From assembly GCF_014672695.1 (NCBI RefSeq), contig NZ_CP053923.1, forward strand, positions 1,183,977-1,189,688: a DNA stretch of 5,712 nucleotides. Reading direction: 5' to 3'. Position 1 is the stretch's first letter. Every line of letters starts with the position of its first letter. This DNA is from Defluviicoccus vanus. GTDB lineage: Bacteria > Pseudomonadota > Alphaproteobacteria > Rhodospirillales > Defluviicoccaceae. The notes below the pieces were generated by a model. It was not told the origin of the DNA. It did not search any database and worked only from the letters and a program-made list of their open reading frames with translations. Shown here piece by piece: positions 1-5,712 of this stretch. The position numbers were made by a program, and so were the translations under genes.

Positions 1-1986
1 CAGAATCTCTGCCGGCATTCCCGGCTCGGCCGACAACAGTTCGGCACCAGCCGCGTCCATCAAGCCACGCACCCGTCCCCATTCGCTGCCGGCAACGAAG
101 ATATCGCCGACGCGCAGGGTTCCCCGCTGCACCAGGACGGTCGCCACCGCACCGCGTCCACGCTCTACCTTGGTCTCGATGATCACACCTTCCGCCGGCC
201 GATCCGGGTTGGCCTTCATGTCGAGCACTTCGGCCTGCAACAGGATCGCCTCGGCGAGTTTGTCGAGGTTCGTGCCCTGCTTGGCGGAGACCTCCACCGA
301 CAGCGTCTCACCGCCCATCTCTTCCACCTGGATGCCATACTGCAGCAGTTCGGTACGAACCCGCTGCGGGTTGGCGTCGGGACGGTCGACCTTGTTAATG
401 GCGACGATGATCGGCACGCCTGCCGCCTTGGCATGGGTAATTGCTTCGACCGTCTGCGGCATCACACCGTCGTCGGCAGCGACCACCAGGACGACGACGT
501 CGGTCGCCTTGGCACCGCGGGCGCGCATTTGCGTAAATGCGGCGTGACCGGGGGTGTCGATAAAGGTGATCTTGTGGCCGGAGGCGAGCGTCACCTGATA
601 GGCACCGATGTGCTGGGTGATGCCACCGGCCTCGTGGGCGGCGACGTCGGTCTTGCGCAGCGCGTCGAGAAGCGACGTCTTGCCGTGGTCGACGTGGCCC
701 ATAACGGTGACAACCGGCGGCCGCGGCACCAGCGTTTCCACCGTATCGCTGTCGCCGCGCAGGCCGATTTCCACGTCGGAATCACTGACGCGCCGCAGGT
801 TGTGACCAAACTCCTGCACCACCAGTTCCGCCGTGTCGGCATCGATCGACTGGGTGATCGTCGCCATCACCCCCATCCGCATCAGCGCCTTGATCACGTC
901 GGCGCCACGTTCCGCCATGCGGTTGGCCAGTTCCTGGACGGTAATAACCTCCGGCACGATCACGTCGCGCACGACCTTCGGTGCCTCCGCCCGCATCAAC
1001 GCCAGTTGCTTCTGCCGTTCCTTTTCGCGGGCGCGGCGAACCGAGGCGAGACTGCGGACACGCTCGGCAGCCCCCTCTTCGGTATCGACAAGAACCGTGA
1101 TCTTGGCACCGGCGCGACGTGACACGTCACCACGGCGGCCGGCAACCGGCGCCTTCTTGACCTCGGTGCGCACAGGGCCACGACGCGATCGGCCACGGCT
1201 GTCGCCCTCTTCCTCCTGGGTAGGGGTGAGCTGCAACTTGGTGTTCGCAGGCGTCGACGCAGCCGGCGTGGCCGGCCGTTTGCTGGCAGCTGTTGCCGCT
1301 TCCTGCGGCCGTCGCCGGTCACCACCGCCGGGACCGGAAGCCGGACGACGCGTCTCTTCGGCCGCCGGACGTGCCGGCGCAGTTGGCGCCGTCGAAGCTA
1401 CTGGTGAGGTGGCCGTGGCTGCATCCTTAGACGCCGAACCCTCCGCTTGGGCGGGTTCGCCAACCGGCGTCGACGCTGCAGAGGCGGCCTCTTCGCGACG
1501 CGCTGCCTCCAGGGCGGCAGCGGCGGCGGCAGCTTCCGCCGCCCGCGCTGCTGCCTCTTCGGCTTCGCGCGCCTCTGCCGCCAGGCGCGCTTCTTCTTCG
1601 GCCTTGCGCGCCTTCTCGGCCTCGATCGCGGCCTGTTCGGCCGCTAGCTGCGCCGCCTGGGCGCGTTCTTCTTCGGCCTTCTTGGCATCGTGCAGCGCAC
1701 GAAAGCGCGTTTCCTTTTCGCGATTGGTCAAGCCGGCCATGCCCAGGTCGCGAGCGCTGGCGCCGCCGGAGCGGCCGCCGGACGAACGCCCCTTATCGCC
1801 ATCCCGGCCACCCGTTTCGGCGGCGATCGTCCGCTTCTTGCGAACCTCGACCGTCACCATTTTCGAGCGGCCATGAGAAAAACTCTGCCGTACTTGGCCG
1901 GTCTCCACCGTCTTCTTCAACTCCAGTTTGCGGGGACCGTTCACTTGCCCCTGCTTGGTGGCGTCACGTTCGTCCGTGTTGCTCAT
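1..1986 (-). CDS. infB: Translation initiation factor IF-2, 3'-truncated by window edge
   Basis: IF-2 is the GTPase that brings fMet-tRNA to the 30S subunit and promotes 50S joining. 662 codons are open from ATG at 1986 to the left edge, so domain III and the C-terminal fMet-tRNA-binding domain lie outside. Visible in order: a basic N-terminus; an Ala/Glu/Arg-rich, probably coiled-coil stretch at about residues 100-168; a Pro/Ala/Thr-rich, probably disordered linker to about 280; a basic segment ending in RVRSLASVRRAREKERQK at about 310-330; IF2_N from about 345 (VPEVITVQELANRM); and the G domain with GHVDHGKTS at 430-438, GGITQHIGAY as switch I, DTPGH at 477-481, NKVD at 531-534 and SAK at 567-569. 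The domain II barrel starts near 597. All GTPase motifs are intact. An AGGGG sits just before the ATG, and the start lies inside the end of the upstream ylxR frame, a 23-nt overlap that suggests coupled translation. I followed the frame through the low-complexity region and found no break. Confidence 0.97.
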   Translation of the reverse strand, partial: MSNTDERDATKQGQVNGPRKLELKKTVETGQVRQSFSHGRSKMVTVEVRKKRTIAAETGGRDGDKGRSSGGRSGGASARDLGMAGLTNREKETRFRALHDAKKAEEERAQAAQLAAEQAAIEAEKARKAEEEARLAAEAREAEEAAARAAEAAAAAAALEAARREEAASAASTPVGEPAQAEGSASKDAATATSPVASTAPTAPARPAAEETRRPASGPGGGDRRRPQEAATAASKRPATPAASTPANTKLQLTPTQEEEGDSRGRSRRGPVRTEVKKAPVAGRRGDVSRRAGAKITVLVDTEEGAAERVRSLASVRRAREKERQKQLALMRAEAPKVVRDVIVPEVITVQELANRMAERGADVIKALMRMGVMATITQSIDADTAELVVQEFGHNLRRVSDSDVEIGLRGDSDTVETLVPRPPVVTVMGHVDHGKTSLLDALRKTDVAAHEAGGITQHIGAYQVTLASGHKITFIDTPGHAAFTQMRARGAKATDVVVLVVAADDGVMPQTVEAITHAKAAGVPIIVAINKVDRPDANPQRVRTELLQYGIQVEEMGGETLSVEVSAKQGTNLDKLAEAILLQAEVLDMKANPDRPAEGVIIETKVERGRGAVATVLVQRGTLRVGDIFVAGSEWGRVRGLMDAAGAELLSAEPGMPAEIL

Positions 1987-2422
1987 GTCCCCTACTTGCT
2001 TTATCGGTTATTTGGCTGGCAAGTGATTGGTCGGCGGCTACCGCATCGGTCCGCAGCCGGATAAGGCGTTCGCCTTCGTCGCGAATAGCGCCTGCCAGGC
2101 GTCCCTTCGCGACGACGCCATGTACGGTGCGCTCGCGGCCAGTGGCGCGCCCGATCTCGTCTGCCGTCAAAACTTCGATGACGCTCAAATCACCCGCCAG
2201 CGCCTTCAGCCGGCCACGGTCGCGCGGATCGCCGTCGCTCGCTGCAATCAGCAGCGCCGCCCGGCCCGCCTGTAGCCACTCGCGCGCCTTTTCGAAGCCG
2301 AACACGGCTTCGTTCGCCCGCCGTGCCAAGCCAATCAGGTCAAGGAAACGCTGCAGCACCTGTGTTTCCACGAGCGCCGCCAGATCGGGCGGAACCGCCA
2401 CCTCGGCGCGCGCGGCGCGGGC
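1964..2422 (-). CDS. L7Ae/L30e-like domain fragment (downstream part of frameshifted rnpM)
   Basis: Open frame in the +1 register relative to the YlxR part, about 152 residues after the shift point, ending at TGA 1964-1966 inside infB. Diagnostic for the L7Ae/YlxQ fold are LIGLARRANEAVFGFEKARE and, after it, LQAGRAALLIAASD, which match the helix-strand core where this family binds kink-turn RNA. A linker VPPDLAALVETQVLQRF precedes it, as in fused homologues. The open frame runs upstream to 2584, but residues before 2422 look like an out-of-frame reading of the YlxR domain. GTG at 2401 could be an independent start giving about 145 residues, but I see no convincing ribosome binding site before it, so this is most likely the second half of one gene. 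Confidence 0.7.
   Translation of the reverse strand, partial: ARAARAEVAVPPDLAALVETQVLQRFLDLIGLARRANEAVFGFEKAREWLQAGRAALLIAASDGDPRDRGRLKALAGDLSVIEVLTADEIGRATGRERTVHGVVAKGRLAGAIRDEGERLIRLRTDAVAADQSLASQITDKASRGHEQHGRT
1989..1993 (-). promoter_or_regulatory. Probable Shine-Dalgarno site of infB
   Basis: AGGGG on the minus strand immediately before ATG 1986, with short spacing. It lies within the end of the ylxR frame, consistent with coupling of infB initiation to translation of the gene upstream. Confidence 0.5.
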
Positions 2423-2651
2423 GGAACAGGTTGCGCGTGCAGGCGCGCTCGAGAATCGCCCGGTCGGACTGGACCCACATCCCGCGCCCCGGTAGTCGGC
2501 CCGCCACATCGGGCACCACACGCCCCTCGGGCGAGACCACGAAACGGATGAGTTCACTCGCCGGATGCGTAACACCAGTGACAAGGCATCGGCGCATGGC
2601 CGGTGCCGATGCCGGACGCCCTGGAGACGTAGAGTCGGGTCGCGCCGCCAA
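2340..2651 (-). CDS. YlxR/DUF448 domain fragment (upstream part of frameshifted rnpM)
   Basis: 103-residue frame from a TTG start, 6 nt after the nusA stop codon. Family hallmarks are RRCLVTG at residues 20-26, then ELIRFVVSPEGRVVPDVAG and the PGRGMWV motif at 54-60, followed by a helix ending ACTRNLF at 70-76. These form the RNA-binding YlxR fold. From residue 77 onward the sequence (RPRRARRGGGSARSGG...) is a low-complexity Arg/Gly/Ala run typical of GC-rich DNA read in the wrong frame, so only about 76 residues are authentic. If the shift is real, the product would be a YlxR domain alone with a basic tail. An alternative start is ATG 2597, which would begin exactly at RRCLVTG; that is less likely because family members have residues ahead of this motif. 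Confidence 0.75.
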   Translation of the reverse strand: MAARPDSTSPGRPASAPAMRRCLVTGVTHPASELIRFVVSPEGRVVPDVAGRLPGRGMWVQSDRAILERACTRNLFRPRRARRGGGSARSGGARGNTGAAAFP

Positions 2652-2657
2652 CGGCGG

Positions 2658-4223
2658 TTATTCCCGTTCGGCTACCGCAGACGACGTGTCCGCGGTCTCG
2701 TCAGTAGCAAACCAGTGTGCTCGGGCCGCCATGATTATCTCGTTGGCGCGCTCGGTGGTCAGCGCTCCCGCCGGGACGATGTCCAGAAGTTCGTCGGCGG
2801 CCAAATCAGCCAAGTCGTCCAAGGTTTTGACGCCGTTTTCGCCCAGCGCCACCAGCATCCCCGGCTTCAGGCCGGACAAGGCTGCCACCTCCTCGGTGAC
2901 GCCCAGTTCAAGCCGGCGCTCGGTAAACGCCGCATCGCGGGTTTCGAGGTAGTTGCGGGCGCGCGATTGCAACTCTTCCGCCAGTTCGTAATCGAGGCTC
3001 TCATTGGCGGTGAGGTCGTCGGTGGGAACGAAGGCCACCTCCTCCACCGTCGTGAAGCCTTCGGTAACCAGCAGGTGGGCAATCACGTCATCGATATTGA
3101 GGGCATCGATGAACGTCTTCGAACGCTGGCGGAACTCTTCCTGCCGGCGCTGCGATTCCTCGTCCTCGGTGAGAATATCGATATCCCAGCCCGTCAGTTG
3201 CGACGCGAGGCGAACATTCTGACCGCGCCGACCAATGGCGAGGCTCAGTTGATCATCGGGAACGACCACCTCGATCCGGTTGCTTTCTTCGTCGAGCACG
3301 ACCTTCGCCACCTCTGCCGGCGCCAGGGCGTTGACGATGAAGGTCGCCGGATCGGCCGACCACTGAATGATGTCGATCTTCTCGCCCTGTAGTTCACCGA
3401 CCACCGCCTGCACCCGCGAACCGCGCATGCCGATGCAGGGGCCAACCGGATCGATGCTGGAATCACGCGAATGCACCGCGATCTTGGCCCGCGATCCGGG
3501 ATCACGTGCGACCGACTTGATCTCGATGACGCCTTCGTAAATCTCCGGCACTTCCTGCGCGAACAGCTTGGCCATGAACTGCGGGTGGGTGCGCGATAGG
3601 AACACCTGCGGGCCGCGCGGCTCCTCGCGCACATCGGCGATGTAGGCGCGGACGCGATCACCCACGTTCAGGTGCTCGCGTGGAATGGTCTCTTCGCGCC
3701 GCAGCAGCGCCTCCGCACGGCCGAGGTCGACGATAACGTTGCCGAACTCGACCCGTTTCACCAGACCATTGACCACGTCGGCGGTGCGGTCCTTGAACTC
3801 CTCGTACTGGCGGCGGCGTTCGGCCTCGCGCACCTTATGGACGATGACCTGCTTCGCCGTCTGCGCGGCGATGCGGCCAAAATCAATTGGCGGCAGCGGA
3901 TCGACAAGAAAGTCGCCTAGCTTGAGCTCGGGATTGCGACGGCCAGCGGCAGGCAGAGAAATCTGCGTTGCCTCGTTTTCCACCGCTTCCACCACTTCCA
4001 AGTAGCGGGCGAGCGATATCTCACCGGAATTGCGGTCGATGCGGGCGCGAATGTCGTGTTCGTGACCATACTTGGACCGACCCGCCTTTTGGATGGCCTG
4101 CTCCATCGCGTCGAGCACTTCGTCCCGATCGATGCTTTTGTCACGTGCAACTGCGTCGGCAACCTGCAGCAGTTCGGGACGCGCATGCACGGCGCTGGTT
4201 TCGGTAGTCGGTCGGCTTATCAC
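2658..4223 (-). CDS. nusA: Transcription termination/antitermination factor NusA
   Basis: NusA binds RNA polymerase and nascent RNA, promoting pausing and intrinsic termination or, in antitermination complexes, the opposite. The 521-residue product shows the complete family layout: an N-terminal RNAP-binding domain (RPELLQVADAVARDKSIDRDEVLDAM at about 15-40), S1 domain at about 147-211 ending VFLSRTHP, KH1 with GMRG at 265-268, KH2 with GRRG at 331-334 followed by QNVRLASQLTGW, and two C-terminal helix-hairpin acidic repeats at about 375-425 and 440-500. The C-terminal repeats are usual in Proteobacteria. The start is GTG 4223, preceded by AAGGGAAG at a somewhat long spacing of about 10-12 nt, with an in-frame TAA a few codons upstream. 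GTG 4190 is an alternative that begins just before HARPELLQ but has no visible ribosome binding site. The stop TAA is followed within 6 nt by the ylxR start in the same frame. Confidence 0.97.
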   Translation of the reverse strand: MISRPTTETSAVHARPELLQVADAVARDKSIDRDEVLDAMEQAIQKAGRSKYGHEHDIRARIDRNSGEISLARYLEVVEAVENEATQISLPAAGRRNPELKLGDFLVDPLPPIDFGRIAAQTAKQVIVHKVREAERRRQYEEFKDRTADVVNGLVKRVEFGNVIVDLGRAEALLRREETIPREHLNVGDRVRAYIADVREEPRGPQVFLSRTHPQFMAKLFAQEVPEIYEGVIEIKSVARDPGSRAKIAVHSRDSSIDPVGPCIGMRGSRVQAVVGELQGEKIDIIQWSADPATFIVNALAPAEVAKVVLDEESNRIEVVVPDDQLSLAIGRRGQNVRLASQLTGWDIDILTEDEESQRRQEEFRQRSKTFIDALNIDDVIAHLLVTEGFTTVEEVAFVPTDDLTANESLDYELAEELQSRARNYLETRDAAFTERRLELGVTEEVAALSGLKPGMLVALGENGVKTLDDLADLAADELLDIVPAGALTTERANEIIMAARAHWFATDETADTSSAVAERE

Positions 4224-4351
4224 AGGCTCAATGCTTCCCTTTTCTCTTTACGCTTTGAGCGTCACGTCATCGCTTGCTCGCTTGGCACTCGACGTCGCCT
4301 CCGTCGCCCCGTTCGTCGCCCTGACCGAAATGCCGACGACCCTTCGCCACA
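4224..4351 (-). other. rimP-nusA intergenic region, partly coding-like
   Basis: 128 nt, longer than the other gaps within the operon. It contains three copies of CGTCGCC (plus strand 4293-4299, 4302-4308, 4314-4320) spaced by multiples of three, and a small 5-bp hairpin ACGCT-TTG-AGCGT at 4250-4262. The minus strand has an open frame through most of it, in the +1 register relative to rimP, ending at TGA 4267-4269. It may be a lost or frameshifted C-terminal tail of RimP, or simply a spacer. Confidence 0.4.
4234..4241 (-). promoter_or_regulatory. Probable Shine-Dalgarno site of nusA
   Basis: AAGGGAAG on the minus strand. The purine core lies about 10-12 nt before GTG 4223, longer than ideal, but it is the only purine-rich box near either candidate start and supports GTG 4223 over GTG 4190. 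Confidence 0.5.
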
Positions 4352-4837
4352 TCAGGCGTGGGCCGCCAGGAGTTCGTCGGTCAGCACCAGCTTCGCCCGC
4401 TGGATGTCGGCGAAGGGCAGCCCCACCTCGACCCCAGCCACGTCAATGCGAACATCCTCTCCGGCCGTACCGATCAGGCGCCCTTGAAAGCGGCGGCGGC
4501 CATCGATCATCCGTGCCAGCTCGATACGCGCTTCGAAACCGGCAAAGCGGTCGTAGTCAGTGAGGCGAACCAGCGGTCGGTCGATGCCGGGAGAACTGAT
4601 CTCAAGCGTATAAGCGCTAGCGATCGGATCGTCTACGTCGAGAACCGCAGAAATCGCGCGGCTCAATGCGGCGCAGTCATCGACCGTCATCGCGGCATCA
4701 TCGTTGCGCTCGGCCATAATCTGCAACCGCATGCGCTGCCGGCCTTGCACCTGCACCCGGACCAACCCATACCCCATCGCCTCGATGGTCGGGCAAACCA
4801 GTGCGGCGATGCGGCCGGCAACATCCTCGCCCGCCAT
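4352..4837 (-). CDS. rimP: Ribosome maturation factor RimP
   Basis: RimP acts late in 30S assembly. The 161-residue product has the two-domain layout: an N-terminal alpha/beta domain with the conserved segments PTIEAMGYGLVRV (about 17-29), TVDDCAALSRAISAVLD (51-67) and YTLEISSPGIDRPL (76-89), then an SH3-like C-terminal domain containing FEARIELARMIDGRRRFQGRLIG (101-123) and LPFADIQRAKLVLTDEL (140-156). ATG 4837 is preferred over TTG 4843 because AGGGA lies 6 nt before the ATG but directly against the TTG. The gene opens the conserved rimP-nusA-ylxR-infB operon. The protein ends abruptly after LLAAHA; the 128 nt before nusA contain an open, acidic-looking continuation in another frame (see findings), so the annotated C-terminus may be shorter than the ancestral one. 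Confidence 0.95.
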   Translation of the reverse strand: MAGEDVAGRIAALVCPTIEAMGYGLVRVQVQGRQRMRLQIMAERNDDAAMTVDDCAALSRAISAVLDVDDPIASAYTLEISSPGIDRPLVRLTDYDRFAGFEARIELARMIDGRRRFQGRLIGTAGEDVRIDVAGVEVGLPFADIQRAKLVLTDELLAAHA

Positions 4838-4843
4838 CAGCAA

Positions 4844-4848
4844 TCCCT
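4844..4848 (-). promoter_or_regulatory. Shine-Dalgarno site of rimP
   Basis: AGGGA on the minus strand, 6 nt before ATG 4837. It decides between two candidate starts: the TTG at 4843 would directly abut it and could not use it. Confidence 0.65.
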
Positions 4849-4917
4849 GCGTCGCCTAATCAACTATTTGATAAACTGCCTTGAATACAACAGGCCACCA
4901 CGGCGCACACGGCTATT

Positions 4918-4931
4918 GGCTCACTTGAGCC
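4918..4931. repeat. Short inverted repeat between trmB and rimP
   Basis: GGCTCA-CT-TGAGCC, a perfect 6-bp stem with a 2-nt centre. No T-run follows on the minus strand, so it does not read as a classic intrinsic terminator for trmB. It could be a protein-binding dyad or a weak RNA hairpin in the leader of rimP. Confidence 0.4.
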
Positions 4932-4956
4932 CTCGCCAGCGTGCACGCGGTGACCA

Positions 4957-5712
4957 TCAAAGGCGCGCTTGCAAAGCTATATACTCTTGCCCGCTCGCCG
5001 GCACAAGGCTTTTTCGTGTTGCGGCGGCGCCGCGGCGACGGCGAAAGGACAGAAACACCGGCGACGCCCCCGCGGCTTCGGCCTTGTGCTGATAGCGGGT
5101 GGCGATCCAGTCGGTGGGCGGCCGGCGCCAATCCTCCGGGCGTCGCGCCGTCCATTGGAAGGGGCTGCTTCCGGCCGCAGCACCGCAGAGATGCGACAGC
5201 GTCCACCTTGCATAGTCCATATGATCGGTGGCGATGCGCAACTCGCCGCCGGGAGCGATGATTCGTCCCAACTGCTCCACCATCACGGCGGAAATGAAGC
5301 GACGGCGGTGATGGCGCGCCTTCGGCCACGGATCGGGGAACAGCACGAACACCCGCTCCAGGCTCGCCTCCGGCAGCCGGGCGATCAGCAGTCGCGCATC
5401 GTCAGTGAAAAGGCGGATATTGTCGGCAGGCTGACGATCGAGTTCGGCCAACACGGTGGCGACGCCATTCATGAATGGCTCGCAGCCAATGTAGCCTACC
5501 TCGGGATGCGCCCGCGCCTGCGCGATCAGGTGCTCGCCGGCGCCGAAGCCCACCTCAAGCCAGACGGCGCGCATAGGCCGTGGAAACAGTGCCGCCAGAT
5601 CGAGCGGCATCGGCGCCCCGGCCGGCAGCGAGATGCCGAGCTGCGGCAAAAGGCTGTCCACCAGCGTGCTGCGCCAGGGGCGAATGCGACGCCCATGCCG
5701 TCGGCCATAGAA
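4957..5712 (-). CDS. trmB: tRNA (guanine-N7-)-methyltransferase, 5'-truncated by window edge
   Basis: TrmB uses S-adenosylmethionine to make m7G at position 46 of the tRNA variable loop. The frame is open to the right edge and its first residues, FYGRRHGRRIRPWR, are the typical N-terminal stretch of alphaproteobacterial TrmB, so probably only about a dozen residues plus the start are missing. Counting from the edge: SAM-binding motif VWLEVGFGAGEHL at 50-62, GCEPF at 76-80, the catalytic-region motif PDPWPKARHHRRR at 126-138, TDHMDYARW at 162-170, and the C-terminal substrate motif DWIATRYQHKA at 201-211. The fold normally ends near the FLSFRRR segment (about 220-226), but this frame runs on for roughly 25 more residues, rich in Ala, Arg and Ser, without recognisable family character. 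It precedes rimP on the same strand with a 119-nt gap, so it may be cotranscribed or separate. Confidence 0.95.
   Translation of the reverse strand, partial: FYGRRHGRRIRPWRSTLVDSLLPQLGISLPAGAPMPLDLAALFPRPMRAVWLEVGFGAGEHLIAQARAHPEVGYIGCEPFMNGVATVLAELDRQPADNIRLFTDDARLLIARLPEASLERVFVLFPDPWPKARHHRRRFISAVMVEQLGRIIAPGGELRIATDHMDYARWTLSHLCGAAAGSSPFQWTARRPEDWRRPPTDWIATRYQHKAEAAGASPVFLSFRRRRGAAATRKSLVPASGQEYIALQARL

Larger units (their letters stand above)
1964..2651 (-). pseudogene. rnpM: YlxR (RnpM) / L7Ae-like fusion RNA-binding protein gene, interrupted by a +1 frameshift
   Basis: This is the alphaproteobacterial form of the nusA-infB intergenic gene: an N-terminal YlxR (DUF448) domain fused to a C-terminal L7Ae/L30e-like domain. 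In Bacillus these are two neighbouring genes, ylxR (rnpM, an RNase P modulator) and ylxQ (a K-turn-binding L7Ae relative). The two halves lie in different frames here. Reading from TTG at 2651, the frame is good through N-L-F at codons 74-76 (ending at 2424), then degenerates and stops at 2340. Dropping one base (the G at 2423 or 2424, plus strand) continues directly as ARAARAEVAVPPDL and on to the TGA at 1964, giving a 228-residue protein, a plausible size for the fused family. The TTG start is chosen because it is the only start codon between nusA's stop and the first conserved motif, apart from ATG 2597 right at that motif. I cannot tell whether the shift is a sequencing error, a real mutation or recoding; error or mutation seems likelier. 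Confidence 0.85.
4838..4956 (-). other. trmB-rimP intergenic region
   Basis: 119 nt with no gene. It holds a perfect 10-bp palindrome GCGTGCACGC (4939-4948), a 6-bp-stem inverted repeat (4918-4931) and an AT-rich patch at about 4860-4890. The AT-rich patch is the likeliest place for an operon promoter, but I found no pair of -35 and -10 boxes with acceptable match and spacing. No tRNA is visible, unlike Escherichia coli, where a tRNA gene (metY) precedes rimP. Confidence 0.5.

Noticed and set aside
833..1876. 347-codon plus-strand open frame antisense to infB
   Set aside because: It mirrors the Ala/Glu/Arg-rich low-complexity part of infB; the predicted product is a Ser/Arg/Ala-rich string with no domain, and the minus strand carries an unmistakable IF-2.
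2565..3392. 275-codon plus-strand open frame antisense to nusA and rnpM
   Set aside because: No recognisable protein family; it lies opposite the clearly authentic NusA KH2 and C-terminal domains.
4250..4262. ACGCT-TTG-AGCGT hairpin as an intrinsic terminator between rimP and nusA
   Set aside because: Only a 5-bp stem, and followed by purines rather than a T-run on the transcribed strand; a terminator here would also break a conserved operon.
4838..4843. TTG 4843 as the rimP start
   Set aside because: The Shine-Dalgarno AGGGA directly abuts this TTG, whereas it is 6 nt from the ATG at 4837.
4358..5092. 244-codon plus-strand open frame across rimP and the gap before it
   Set aside because: It runs antisense to rimP and into trmB, has no family features, and is explained by high GC content.
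4913..5329. 138-codon minus-strand frame overlapping the trmB 3' end
   Set aside because: Shifted frame of trmB; the real frame holds the TrmB motifs.
1..5712. Mobile element, CRISPR array, tRNA, rRNA or novel defence system
   Set aside because: I saw no terminal repeats, transposase motifs, spaced direct repeats of CRISPR type or tRNA cloverleaf; the window is filled almost entirely by conserved housekeeping genes in their usual order.

Overview
The window carries a single minus-strand block of housekeeping translation and transcription genes. In transcription order, from high to low coordinates, these are trmB (5' end cut by the right edge), rimP, nusA, a ylxR/rnpM gene fused to an L7Ae-like domain, and infB (3' end cut by the left edge). 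The high GC content, the order trmB-rimP-nusA-ylxR-infB, and the fusion of YlxR and L7Ae domains in one gene all point to an alphaproteobacterium, probably Rhodospirillales-like. That rank is an inference from protein character, not from a search.

Layout: 4957-5712 is trmB, the tRNA m7G46 methyltransferase, with an unusually long C-terminal tail. 4838-4956 is a 119-nt gap holding a short inverted repeat and an AT-rich patch. 4352-4837 is rimP, for 30S maturation. 4224-4351 is a 128-nt gap that looks partly coding in a shifted frame. 2658-4223 is nusA, complete with S1, KH1, KH2 and two C-terminal acidic repeats. 1964-2651 is the ylxR-L7Ae gene, broken by an apparent one-base insertion near 2423-2424. 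1-1986 is the first 662 codons of infB (IF-2), covering the long charged N-terminal region, the IF2_N domain, the complete G domain and the start of domain II.

The genes from rimP to infB form the conserved nusA-infB operon. It links ribosome assembly (RimP), transcription elongation, termination and antitermination (NusA), an RNA-binding modulator (YlxR-L7Ae) and translation initiation (IF-2). nusA and ylxR are 6 nt apart and ylxR overlaps infB by 23 nt, which suggests translational coupling. Nothing on the plus strand looks real; the long plus-strand open frames are antisense shadows of high-GC genes.

I do not see a new biological system here. The observations most worth a second look are the frameshift in the ylxR-L7Ae gene and a possible second shift of the same direction at the 3' end of rimP. 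Together they raise the question of sequencing or assembly indels versus real gene decay or recoding.
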